From NCBI RefSeq assembly GCF_000213175.1, contig NW_009799179.1, positions 3,763,551-3,827,550 of the forward strand: 64,000 bases of DNA, given 5' to 3'. Positions 25,901 to 38,294 of the stretch are shown here, piece by piece (the first letter of the stretch is position 1; the number at the start of each line of letters is the position of its first letter). The position numbers and the translations under genes are program-made. This DNA comes from Neurospora tetrasperma FGSC 2508 (Eukaryota > Ascomycota > Sordariomycetes > Sordariales > Sordariaceae). The notes under the pieces are model-generated. The model did no database searches, was not told the DNA's origin, and saw nothing but the letters and a program-made list of their open reading frames with translations.

Positions 25901-26259
25901 GAGACAGGTGAAAAGGTTGGCTTTGAAGGATCCAATGAGGTGGTTGGTCAATGACTGACCTCGACTCCAAAAAGGGAAAGATATCAAGACAACCTACAGC
26001 TTGTCCAACCCATCCTGTTATGCCAATTTCGTGTTGACCACCTTTCGAAGAAAACCGTTGGATCTTGGCGTTAGCTAGTTGTTCTGAGATGTTGATTTTC
26101 TGGCCCCGTGTCATCAAATTCTAGAGGCCGTCGAGAGACTTACTTTTTCGCTCTGTCATCTCGCTTGATGGCGGAGGGACTTATGTCATCAACGGATATC
26201 GTCCTCGCCTTCGATCAACTTGTGTACGATCATCGCACAAGACCGCCAACATCTTGGTT

Positions 26260-26357
26260 TTGTTTTACTTTTCTTATTCTTTTCTTTCTCTTTCTCTTTC
26301 TTTTCTTATTTTTTTTTCGCTCTATCTCTTTTTCTGTTTCTCTTTTCTTTTTTCTCA
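26260..26357. repeat. Pyrimidine (T/C) tract
   Basis: About 100 bases almost entirely T and C on the plus strand, in the middle of gene-free DNA. Such tracts often mark promoters or leaders in this group of fungi, but no gene follows closely. Confidence 0.7.
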
Positions 26358-27902
26358 TAAGGATCTCCACGCTGACAGGGGCCACATTGAGGGTTTGCGG
26401 GATGCGGTTAACTTCCCGTAGTCCCGTGAGTCCGTTTCAGGAAAGGTCCCCTCACAAGTCTTGATCACGACTATCAGATCTTTACATACTCCTCTGATTG
26501 GCTCTTTCCAGGAGGAATTATTCCCGTCGTGAAAGGAAATCCCCGTGAGCTTGACTGCAAGACTTTTGGCAGAGACATCTGCACTGTTGTGTAAAACGGC
26601 GCAATTGAAGATCGATCAGCGACAGACTCTTGGCGTAACTATTGCTCATCCACTGTGAGTTTGACCAGTGTCCCCCTGATTGCAATGCTCACCGTCATGA
26701 TGTGTTGTTCTGATATCTGAAAAGGCCATTATCGATTCGTGACAAAGTGTGATGCCGGAAATTTCGGCTCCTTCGACGCACATTGTACACCACATGTGCA
26801 CCGGCTGGCCTGGGTACGGATCTCGCGGTGAATCTGAAAAAACACCACAAAATAACCCCATATCCGCCTCCGCGAGCTACAACGTACTAATAAACGGTCC
26901 TTTCCGCTGATGAGCGCGGCCAGAATATGACACTAACCCCGCAAGGGAGAAGGTGAGCGAAATGAAGATGTGATATCACATCGTGACCTTGCTGTTTTGG
27001 TTATGAGCTCCGTGCGCCTCGCAAGCCCAGAACATCACTCAACTCCAGACGGACGTCATATCTCAAAATGAGTGTCGTGATGCCGTGATTGCCGCGACAA
27101 TGCACCGTGTTTGAAATGCGAGGAGTAAACAAACATTGACGGCGTCAGCAGTAAGATGTCCTTGCAACTGAATCGTTTATGATCGTCGATAATGCTTCAA
27201 GGATGGAAGCCAAGCTAAGTACACCACGATGTTGTAGAAATGCGCTGCACCTAAAAGCCTTGGTGCGTGCAAATCACTGGTGGGGATGTCAGCATAGTCT
27301 CATAGTATTCCCGAAGGTCGACTGTCAGCCCCCGATGTGATGCGGAAGCGAACGTGGGGCTCAGTTTGGTGGATGTGGGCAAGGACTGGTGAGCGGGTTA
27401 ATTGTCTTGATCGGCGAGATTCCCAAATGGGAGAACTAGTGTATGTACACTATGAGGTGCGGAGGAACAGGTGCTGATGGACAGGGTAAAAATAGTAAAA
27501 GGACTAAATACTTGCATGCAGCAGCTAGAAGAGCGGGGACGATAACGGAGCCAGAAGTACCACTTGTGATGTCTTGCAGGATGGGCCCAAAATTAGCCCA
27601 TAAGTGCAATGAGGGAAAAATCCATCACACCTGGCTGTGGAACTGTTGGGGGCCTACGGCAGAGGATCCTGCTGGTGCTGTCAAGCAATACGCAGTAGGA
27701 GGATCAACTTGTCCGAAAAGGGAAGCTGAGCGGCTAATTAGCCCACTTACTGTTCCCAGCTTGTCTGATGGCCGCGAGCCACGCCATGTAGGTATGATGC
27801 CATCACCAGCCGTGGGAGAGCAGGGAGGCATTCCTGGAACTCGGGTCATATTGAAGTAGCACGCGAAGGCCGGTATTCTGACCGACTTCCCGGCTCGATA
27901 CC

Positions 27903-27925
27903 GTAGGTAGGTAGGTAGGTAGGTA
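27903..27925. repeat. Simple repeat (GTAG)n
   Basis: More than five perfect units. Shorter ACCTACCT/TAGGTAGG runs occur many times in this window, for example near 421, 12893, 23807, 55782 and 55809. Confidence 0.95.
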
Positions 27926-28480
27926 AGGTTGTCATCCTCTGTCCTCATCGCTAGGTACGTGTCGAGTCGTTCGACAAGCAAAGAAGCAAGGCTGCAGTGG
28001 TTCGAGAGTTGGAGGCCACAAGGTCATGCCACAGTTCAAGAAGCAAGGAGTTTTTTTGACGCCAAGAAGAAGGAGCGGGCAAAAGTCGAGCAAATTCTTA
28101 CCTACACCACATGTGTAGTTTCGAGGAGAGTCGAGTCGATGACAAGGTCCAGGATGGAAGACACAAGGGTCCTGGTACGTACTTCGGAAAAAGAGTGTAG
28201 ACCCCGCGACGGCAAGAGCGGTCCACTATCTCCACTACTCCACCACCCCTGCCGACTCCATCGCTGCACCCCATCGAACCTGCCCTTGCACATTTCAGTG
28301 GTGATTGGAGGAAGCTTCGATCAATGCCTGCCGCACCCATGCTCAAGATCCCAGTCGATCTCGTTGAACGGGCCAATCTCAGCTGAATGCCGCCTCGCGG
28401 GCCGCAGCCATTCTGCACTACTGCATAGTACATCTGCGCCAGGGCTGTACTAGGCAAAAGTCGTCACACTGATGGTCGGA

Positions 28481-31210
28481 TCATGGTCGTTATCGGCCCT
28501 CTTGAAAATCTTTTTTCTCTCTTCTGTCATTCAACAGACTCCTTTGACTGTCCACCACCACCGAGAGCACCCCGGTCTCTGACCGTCCAGGTATCGCGGT
28601 CTCTGCCTCGGTACCCGTCTACTCGTCGCGACCGCACTTTAAAGCACAGCAGACAAGTGTCTCGCTAACACCCAACCGCGAGCAGGTACATTTGGGGTGC
28701 TCTTTCAAGGCGGTCAGTTCTCATGCTCTCCTTGGGTGGATGTTTGCCTTGCAGCGAGGTTCATCAGACGCCAGTTCTGGACTGGAGAGCTAGGCGGCCA
28801 ATCCAAAGGCCGTCCCCCGACTGACCCTGATGATTTGCGGGCTCTTCAGATTTGACATCTCAACACCCGGGCAGACTCGCCAAAAATGCTCATCCGGAGG
28901 CTTCTCCTGAAATCCCCATCTCGCCCCTAAGCAGGGAGTATCCAAGTGATGTATCGGCAGGCCGCCGACGACGGCACGCGATAAGTGGACGATAGGTGGT
29001 GATATGGGCCTCACTATGCCCTAACACCAAGCAGTCCTAGCCCCAGAGATGGATCCGGGCTTCCAAGAGTCCAGGGCCCCAAAGCCCCAAGGCCCAAGGC
29101 CTCCCACAACCCGAAAGCCGACGCTCGTCCATCGAGGTTGCAAGATTGAAAATCCAAGACGGAGAATTATTGCGATGCGATGGTTTTCGCTTTTCCTTCT
29201 TCTGGACCATGTCTCTCGCGCAGACATCATCATCACCGGGACCGCATCTCTGTATGTGATCCGGATACGGGCCAGCATGCGACCCGTCATCCCGGTAGTC
29301 CTAGCACTCGGGAACGGACGCGAAAAAGCCGTCTTCTGAGGAAGAGCTCCGGAGGCTCCTCTACACTAGACATGGCATGGATTTGGTGTCATGCTGGATT
29401 AATGCGCATGCAGCCATTCGACGTCCCCAGGGGAAAGGTTGGGTTGCAAAAAGTCAACAGCAACGATGGGTGGGTGTGTGGAGGAGGCTAGACACAATTG
29501 CGCATTGCGGGACAACCACTGCACTGTCCCGTCAGTCAGCCATGATACCACCTTGCCTCGACGAATTCTTGTGCTCGCTTTCTTGGTTGCGGGCATGTCA
29601 TTCTTCGCTTCCAACTGTCCATCACATCTCTGATAACCAAACCCTGTTGGTCTTGACGAGTTCATTCGTCTTTTTGTCCGTCAGTCTCTCAGCTGCCCCT
29701 ATCCCCAGGCCAAGCGGCGAATCTGTTGGCTCTTCACAAAAAAGCCCACCCACAACGGATACATGGCAAATTTCGTCGACATAACGGCCTTTGGCTGACA
29801 ACTGAAAACTCACCTAAGATCAAAAACAAAAGAAAAACAAAACAAAAAAGGGATTCAGAGTCACAGGTCTGGCGATCAGCGGACCCTTTGCTTTGCCTAG
29901 TTTCGCGGGAGTTGCCAGAGTCAAGCATGTCTGTCTCAATGTTGGCTCCCCAGCATTTTGCCCGAATTTTATCCATGTATCTTGCTGGTACAGTGAGCTT
30001 CCTTCTTTCTGCACTCATTCTGATCCCCGTGCCAATGAGCTCCCGGCCAAGTCGTCCTCAAGCACGCATGAGCTGCCGTTTTGGTTGCTCAACAGCTTCT
30101 TCACTTTCCCCTGCAGCCATCTTTTTCCGTGAGGGCCTCGGTACCCTGGACGAGATACCTTGTCACTACCTCCCCATGCCCTGCCTCTAGTGTTAATGTT
30201 ACCCTTGCACGCAGCTAGTTACACGACACTTGCTCTCATCCGTACCCCTTGCCCTTCCTCTCTCCCCCCTTGGCCTGAATACCATCAGCGGTGGGGTCCT
30301 GTTGGGTCATCCTGCTCCCCTCCCACATCCGAGTGAGACCTTCCGGGCGACCGCCATCACCAATGGGCGAGATTTCTTGGCCTCCCCTGTCCAAAGAGGA
30401 AAAGAAGAACCGAGACCTCGTGAGGACAGCAGCAGGCCAGCAGCAGCCCTGTGTGCCTGTGAGATTGTGTGCGTGAGCCTGTGTTGCCATGGACCAGCGT
30501 GCTTCCGTAGGTACCACCCATCCACCGTCGAATACCACCGCAGTACAGTAGGGCACCAACTAACGCAGCTAGGGGGTCAAATCGGGTAAAGCAGTTATTT
30601 AGCCCGCTTTTCAAAAATAGAACATGGGAGCAATCACGATCGGAGCATGGCTTTGCACCACACGCTGACCCATCGGCCGGCCTGATATAAGAATTTGCCC
30701 ACTTCTCTCTCGACGTTCCAGTTTGGTCTTCTCATCTGCAGGCCAAGATTGAAGAGAAGGATAGTGAGCTCCAGGTGTCGTCCAGTCCAGTCCAGTCAAC
30801 AAATCTTTTCCCTCTCTCCTTTAATTACACTCAACCTCACGCTACCCAGTCTTACGTCTCTCGAAGTTCACCATCGAGCCAACTTCCGATCCCAGTTCAC
30901 ACGCAAGCCGGCCTTGCTCACGATTCAGTCTTTCATTCGACGATACAAGTAATTTAATAATCTGATACAAGAGAGAGCTTTTGGGTATAAGCCCCCTAGC
31001 GATTTGCCCCTGGGACCTTCTGGACCGACGAGAGGATAGAGAGGCCCTGGCCATTTCTGCCCATTTTCCTCGGCCTAGCTGAAGTTCACCACCCCTGCTC
31101 CCGACCACCCCCTCTCCGCTAGCACCCCCCACCATCCACCCCCCCGGGTCCCGGTGCTGTGCTCCATAACTCCTCTCCAAAGAGGTACTTCCCATACAAG
31201 AAGGGTACAA
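28481..31210 (+). promoter_or_regulatory. Proximal upstream region and probable 5' leader of the Zn2Cys6 factor
   Basis: Directly upstream of the start codon at 31211. The last few hundred bases (about 31080-31165) are C-rich and purine-poor on the coding strand, typical of a leader. No gene is seen between 28480 and 31210. Exact transcription start cannot be read from sequence. Confidence 0.4.
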
Positions 31211-33399
31211 ATGTCGACACAGTCCCCCAACCACCACGAAGACATCACGAAGACATCCTCAGTCAACATGACGACCACAACAACATCAACCAAGACCAAG
31301 GCGGCCGCAAAGGCAGGCACCAATGCCGCGCCCAAGCAAAAGACACAGATGCATCGCCGCTCAAGGACAGGTTTGTTTCCCTTTTTTTCCTTCTCCAGCA
31401 CCGTTATCGCATCACTTACACACGTCTTCGACTTCGCTGGGCCGGGAAGCTGACTTGACGACGTTAAGGATGTTACACATGCAGGTTGAGGAGGAAGAAG
31501 TGCGATGAGGGTTCTCCCATGTGCACAGCTTGCAAGCATCTTGGGCTATGCTGCGAATACAAGAGGCCAATGTGGTGGAGCAACAATGATGCGCGGAGGA
31601 AGCAGAAGGACGAAATCAAGATGATCATCAAGAGGAAGAAGCTTTCGGAGAAGTCGTCGCACACCATCCAGACCTCAATCAACACTCCACCTGGACTCTC
31701 GCACTCGCTCCCGACGTCGGCGACCTTTTCAGACCCGCTTGATCGCAACAGGTCTGCTTCCATCGACTCGCATTTTGGCTTCAACTTTAATAGCCCCCAG
31801 CACGGCCAGGATTTCGCGGCATTTGCGACACCACAAATACACGTCAATGGCGAGTACATGTTCCCACCCTTCTCTCCCTATGAGATCGATATGAAGACAG
31901 AGCGGCAAATCTTCATCAACGATATCCCAACCCTTCGCGAATCGACAGTATCAACCTTCAGCACATATCAGACTCCGCCGCCTCCGGGCACAATTCTCCC
32001 GTCATTCCCTCTGGAAGGTGAATGGACCGAGCAGGTGTTTTCGGAGCGGAGGGAGTCGTTGACGGAGGAGACTTTCAATGCGAACTTCTTTGACTTTGCC
32101 TGCGATCCGGCCATGGCTTCTTCACAAGTGGCAATTGAGCTGGATGACGGCGATCAGAAGCTCCTCGATCACTTTGTTCAACACGTTCTCCCAACCATTT
32201 TCCCAATTTTGGAATCAAACCAGCATGGCTCAATCAGTTCCGAGCTTGTTCTCCCATCACTGGCCAACAACAAGGGTTACCTGCACTGCTGCTTGAGCAT
32301 TGCGGCGCAACACTTCAAGTCTACAATGGGTATTCAGAACGAGGAGATTGACAATGACATCATGCGTCACCGCTATGCCACCATCACCTGGCTATGCGAG
32401 GCGCTCAATCGCGATGAGAACCACCAGCCAATTCTCGATGCGACCCTTGGCTTGATCTTCTTCCAGTGCATAGTTGGCCGTCCTGAGGACACTCTTCCCG
32501 ATATTCCCTGGCACCAGCATTTCCAAGCCGTAGTATCGCTCGTGCAAAAGCTGGATCTTGCCGGACTTGTTTCGGATATCACCAAGCCACTGGCACATAC
32601 ACCATTCAACATGACGCTTACGTCTTGGATTGACATTTTGGGCGCCACGATGCTAGGCAGCTCCCCCTTGTTCGCGCACACCTACCGTAACAAACATCTT
32701 TCGATCAACAACCACTCGCTCGGCTTGCGCGAACTGATGGGCTGTGAGGATCGCGTTATGTATCTCATTTCGGAGATTGCTTGCCTTGAGTCGCTGAAGA
32801 ATCAAGGCATGGACGACATCACACTTTGCCAGCACGTCCGTGGCCTTGGCGACGAAATCAGCAACACCGAGGTCAACGAGGGTACGCTCGTCGAGCCTTA
32901 CAACGCCAATGGGACTCTGAGCCCCAAGCAACTGAGCAAGAACATCACGGCCGCCTTCCGTCTTGCTGCTCGCATCTACCTCTGCAGCCTCGTCCCGGGC
33001 TTTTACCCTGCTCAGCCCAGCTGCATGGGTCTCGTCGAGAAGCTCACCGCGGTTCTCCAGCTGATCCCCTCGGGTGTCAACGGGTACGACCGCTCACTCA
33101 CCTGGGTCTACCTGATCGGTGGATCCGTCAGCGTGCCCGGCTCATCTTTCCGCGACTTCTTCGAGAACCGCGTCGCCCAGCTCGGCGACGTAGCCAACTC
33201 GGGCAGCTTCGGCCGCATGACCGTCCTCCTTCGCGAGGTCTGGCTTCAGTATGAGGCGATCCTCGCGGCGGCGGAGGCGGCCGCGGGCACTTCTTCTTTA
33301 TCTTCTGAGACCCCACAACAACAGCAGCAAGTCAACGCACATTACGTCCGCTGGCGGGAGGTTATGCAGATCAAGGGATGGGATTACTTGCTTATCTAA
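31211..33399 (+). CDS. Zn2Cys6 fungal-type transcription factor
   Basis: A 696-residue sequence-specific DNA-binding regulator. Exons are 31211-31370 and 31469-33399. The 98-nt intron (GTTTGT donor, CTGAC branch at 31450-31454, AAG acceptor) falls one residue before the first zinc ligand. Residues 55-82 form the binuclear cluster: C55-x2-C58-x6-C65-x6-C72-x2-C75-x6-C82, with the usual basic RLRRKKC loop. A more CAG-like acceptor 16 nt further on (31484) would delete the first two cysteines, so the AAG site is chosen. A basic linker follows (RRKQKDEIKMIIKRKKL), and then from about residue 220 a helical region (LLDHFVQHVLPTIFPI, YLHCCLSIAAQHF) like the Fungal_trans_2 middle-homology domain of ARG81/UGA3-type regulators. 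The target pathway is not deducible. It sits alone at the end of nearly 14 kb of gene-free DNA, which suggests complex regulation. Confidence 0.92.
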
Positions 33400-36300
33400 A
33401 AGAAAAAGAGAAAAAAAAGTCCACTCACTTTCTTCCCCAGGCTGGTTGACTGGCGGGAAGTGAAACCAAACCGATCTGCATACGATACTTGAAGCTGTTT
33501 AGGTGGCTGGAATCGGCCTCCTTTTCAATTCTTTTTTTGCCTTTTTCTCTCTGTTTCTTCTACCAATTTTTATACAACCAGAACTCCGAGAGTTCTTTTT
33601 AGACATTGCCGCGAGGCAATTGAGACCCGGGGAGAGGAAAATCGACTTCTACTAAAATGACGACGACACACTACTGGTTAACATCAATGGATGGAGGGAA
33701 ACGTGAGGAGGAATGGTTTCGTAAAGGGCAATGATTCATTTTCGCTCTCTTGCAATCTTTCTGGACTGGGGTTGCAATTGAGTAGTGAGTGGCATTACGT
33801 GGCCTTCCACCCATTTTGGACTGCATTTTCTTCTTTCGTTCCACTCTGAGGAGGGACACATTTTAGGGAGGCATTTGGATTTGCATATCACATGGAGTTT
33901 TAAGGGCGGTAGCATACCCATGGCTGACCGGAAAGGATACCACGGATTTGTGGGCGGGAGGGGGAAAAACGTATGTAACTGAACTATGAGCCGGGTTTGT
34001 CATGGCTGGAAAGGAAGGATTATACCCTGTGAAGGAGGAAAGATGGAAAGAATTTTAACAAATCAAATGAAGTTAAAGAACGACACTCACTGTTCATCGC
34101 CTTATGTTCTCTTCGCTTGTGACTTATTTGTTGACTGCCGCATTGAAAAAATGAAGAAAAAAGAAAAAAAAAGAAAAAAAGAAAAAAAGAGAAGATATCG
34201 AAGCCGACTGCACATCACCGTAAGCAAGACAACACAAACAATACATTGAACACAATGTTTTTGTTCTCACCCGGATGAGACCTTCTGCTTTTGTTTATCT
34301 CGCCCGCGTCCTTTTAAATGCCATTGTCATTGCGTCCTGCTTGCTTTGCTTCGTTCGCGTTTTTTCCCTCTCAGTTTGCACAAGAGAGAAGAGAAGCGCG
34401 CCGAAAATGCAACATGGTGCTTACATGGATGGTGGTGTCGTTGTTACAAATGACTGATGGTGTGTACCTTGATGGCAGGATGTGTTGCGTTGCGTTTCCT
34501 ACGTGGGGGTAAGTTATTTCTTTCGTCGTAGCCCGAGAACGGTGGGAAGGATTGGATGAAGACCAAGACGGATAGAACTTCCATCGATGAGATAAAAGTT
34601 CCCAGGCGTAAAATTAACAGTTCCCATATCATTCCATCCGGTGAGGGACCTTGCGTGGTTCGTAAGGTTTAGCCTATATCCAATCCCCCATCCAGACCGA
34701 CCATTGCCATTACGACAATGACAACTCCAGAATGACCACCCATCCCGCCTCAGCCATAAACCACTCACTATCTACCTAGCCATCCAATCACCCCGCGCAC
34801 CACCCACCTATCCTCACCGGTCAACGCCAATGAGTAAATAAGAACCAAAAAAGAGAGAGGAGGAGAAGGAAAGAAGGAACGAAGCATGAAATCATCTGAG
34901 CGCACACTACTATCTCTATCTTGTGTACTACCACCAAGGGTTAGGTGGGGTATTTTGGCGTACACCTTCCTATCTACTAGATACATACTGCACGCACCCG
35001 CATCCCAAACATTCGTGGGGGAAGAAGCACTTCAGAAGGAACCTGAAGCTGAGCCCGTGGATGGCATCTCCCACTTTCCTTCCAAACAGCTGTTTCGTTT
35101 CAACTTCCTTCAGTTGTCTTCTTTGCTGTGCCGTTGAGGTGCAGTCTTCGCATGCTATAGTGCGAAGATGGGAAGGAACGAAGCTCCTAGTTGTCACTTC
35201 TTGAGTGTTATTTCGTCTTTGTGCCTTCCACCTACCTGTCTCTGCTCTGCTCCGGACTGGGGCGACTGGGGATCACTGCAGATTTGGCAAGATGAGTTGA
35301 GTCTGTGCCGCTTCCCTCGTTGGAGTGTCGATTTGGCCGAGGTCCTGATTTCAGCGATGATTTGGCTTGGAGCTGAGGTTTAGGTTATGATGGCTTCAAG
35401 CAATATTTACTACCAGCTATACTATCACCATGATCAACCTGGATCATAGGTGACATCTGCAGCGAAAACCGGATTGAAGACTACATGCCAAAAACCGTCC
35501 TATTTGGAGACCATGAGGGCTGACAGCACAATCAGCAATATGCATCCTCGTCCGTGTGGACAACAATCACTACTAACCTTTCCAGTCATTACCTCTTATG
35601 TTCTTAGACAATCAGGTCAAAAGGCCAAGACCCCTGGATTTGCGCCTCCCGCTTTGCCCTCCCGTCAGTACGGCACGGCACCACACAGTTAAAGTCTACA
35701 TAGAGCAGTCAATCTTCACCCCGCTTTTACCCTTCAAGCGAAACGTTCACCAGTCAGCTAATTGACGACCATTCACTAAACCAGGAAGCACAGGAGCTGG
35801 ACGGCTGAGCATCTCGCTACCGAATTCTATATGGTATGACCGATCCCAGCCGCATCCTATACTAGTTATGCAGATGATGTCTACTTCCAACCGCTCGAAA
35901 AGTGACACTTCACAGCCTCAAGGTCACAGACTCGAAGCGGCGAGACAAGGCCGGTGAGGTTCTGAACTGAATGGGTGAATGGGTTATAAGAGGTGGCACG
36001 CCGCACGGTAGGAGAAGCATGGTGGCGGCCATAAGTCGCCCGGCAATCGCCCTACTAGTGGTACGGTTCCCGACTCCCGTTCAGTATCCGCGCCTCACTT
36101 TGCCGCTAATAGCTTCGCCGTTGGCTGCACGCCAGAGATTGGTTAAGCTGGTCGATCCCAGCTTGGTTGGATATAGAGGCGCAGCAGCAGCAGTAGCAGC
36201 AGTCGTCTGTCTATTCGGGTCAACAAGAGAGTTGACAATGTCTGATAGCATGAACGTGAGGTGAGGCTGGAACGACATGTCATTAACTGCTCAGCGCAAC

Positions 36301-38294
36301 AGGTCACAGAAGGCATGATTTTTACCTATTTCTGTTCATCTACCTCATTGTGGAAAAATATCGTGGAGTTTATTATGTTTCTGGCTCAGCCTTGACCACT
36401 CGTCGTTTTCGGATCGTGAATGGCTTCAAACTCGTTAGGATCTCATGGCCGCATTGTCTTTGGCCACTCTCGTTCTAATTCACTCCGCTCTCCTTTGCCC
36501 ATCTCGGTCAATGTTGTGGGGGCGATTTTTGTTGACGTTTAGATGTTTCGAAACCCACTAGTAAACTCACTACGTCAAAACAACACACACAGCCTCAATC
36601 TTCCACAGCCCGGCGACCCGCTTTTGAGACCTACGCTCTCGAAAAAAGGGAGCCGAAAAGTGAACCCTGGTGGGATTTCTAGAAAAGAACACATCAATCA
36701 TTTTAACAGAGTATCATGTGAGTGAACTGCCGAGGAAGAGCCTCATCAGGAGGCCTCTTTGGTGCTCATATCCACATGCGCCTCTAAGCGCGCGCTTGAA
36801 GAGGCTGTGTATGAGAATACGGTTGGAGTGTACCAGACATACCTGTCTTCTTGGGGGCCGTATCTGTGAGGGCGCTTAGGCTGGAACGGAGTCGAATTGG
36901 CTTTTTGATGTGTGTTATGGGAGTTTTTTTTTCTTTGCGGTTGCATGTTTTTCTTTCCTTTTCGTTACTTCACCTCTTTCTTCGAACTTTGCCACAGGAT
37001 CGATGTGATAGTTAGAGGCAGCCAACAGAAACAGCAAGCCTAAATCGTCGGTTCTACACAGCGGGAACACCGATAGCAATCCATGGCTTCAGGGATGCGA
37101 TCGATGTCAAGATCGCGATAACACACGTCGCCTTGGCATCTATTTTTCCCGTCTTCGATCAACTGAGAGGTGCGTGAGGCTCATTTTGCGGCCACCGGAA
37201 ACCTGGAACTGGGGGGACACGGGGACCCTCATAGACGGGACGGGAATCTTGATCTTACTCGGAACCAACCGATCAACCCAACTGAAGTCCCAGCCACCAA
37301 CTGGCGCGAAATCCCATGTGCTGTATGATTTTCTTTGCTCTCCCCTCCAGAAGAAAAAGCGTGTGCTAGTGAGAGTGTAGCAAACGAAAGAGAGAAGAAT
37401 GAAAGAGTCGTAAAGTGCCCGACTTCCCTGATGAACACAACACCATCGTCTACGGCGCCTACAGCGTCTAAAAACCACAACAAAGAGATACGAATTGTCT
37501 TTGAAAGTCTACAAAGTTCAGACTGGGCAAAATACATACTGATTAACCATCCACCCAGGACCTAAGTACCTCGGCGGAACTTTCTCGCCGATTTCACTGG
37601 TTCAGGGTTTTCAGGGTCCAGTGATCTGGCTGACCGATAACGTGCGGCGGTTGTTCGTTATTTAGGTCGCTTTTGTTCGTAAGTCGTAACTAACCATGTA
37701 GTTAGTCGTTGGGCCAGTGCTGGAGGTACAGTATGGGTGGCACGAGGGGTGGGGGGGGGGGGGGGAAGTGATTGAAGAATGGCTTTGTTTGAATTGTAGC
37801 CGCAGGACGGACACGCCGACCGAAGGGCAACTCCATACTGCTCGGTTTTCTTGTCTTGCTTCAATTATTTTGTTTTTGATTCTTTTTCCAATTTTTATTG
37901 ATTTATATTTTCTGGTCTCTTCTCTTCAAATGAGGCTTCGCCGTCAATAGCGATAACCGATATTTCATAGTTTCGTCGAAGTGTTGAAAGTTCCAGGTAG
38001 GGATGCGTACCATGATGAAATTGTTGGGTTGCGTAAACATCACATGTAAACAACATCAGGAGTAGATGATGTACGTACTGAGGGTTGGCAAATGATGAAA
38101 TGATCTTGAAACTCCTACTAGTAGATGATATGATAGACATGGTATCTCAAACCCATGATCCGAATATTGCATTTGCACTGAACGCTGATGATGATGTGTA
38201 CATGACAGCAACAACAACAACGGCACTAACAACAACGCGGCCGACCACAAACCTACTCCGACTGCTACCCCCGAACCTTCTAAGAAGTAACCGT
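33400..38294. other. Convergent intergenic region between the transcription factor and NOP14
   Basis: Almost 4.9 kb with no supported gene between two convergent genes. It contains a purine-rich patch near 34145-34195, a short GCA run near 36183-36200, AT-rich leader-like patches and a G15 run at 37751-37765. The 5' part is the 3' flank of the Zn2Cys6 gene. Confidence 0.45.
37751..37765. repeat. G15 homopolymer
   Basis: Fifteen consecutive G in noncoding DNA, preceded by GGGGT. Length may vary by sequencing error. Confidence 0.9.

Larger units (their letters stand above)
22211..28480. other. Gene-free region, part 2
   Basis: No convincing gene. A pyrimidine-rich, leader-like stretch at 22385-22450 is followed by a short (CAACTG)n run near 22582-22601 and a 70-codon open frame, possibly a noncoding transcript. 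Other items are (CTTG)6 at 22937-22960, GT-rich sequence at 23938-23975, a long T/C tract at 26260-26357 and (GTAG)n at 27903-27925. Confidence 0.4.

Noticed and set aside
27443-27859. 138-codon plus-strand frame
   Set aside because: No motif, no splice signals and an overlapping open frame on the other strand.
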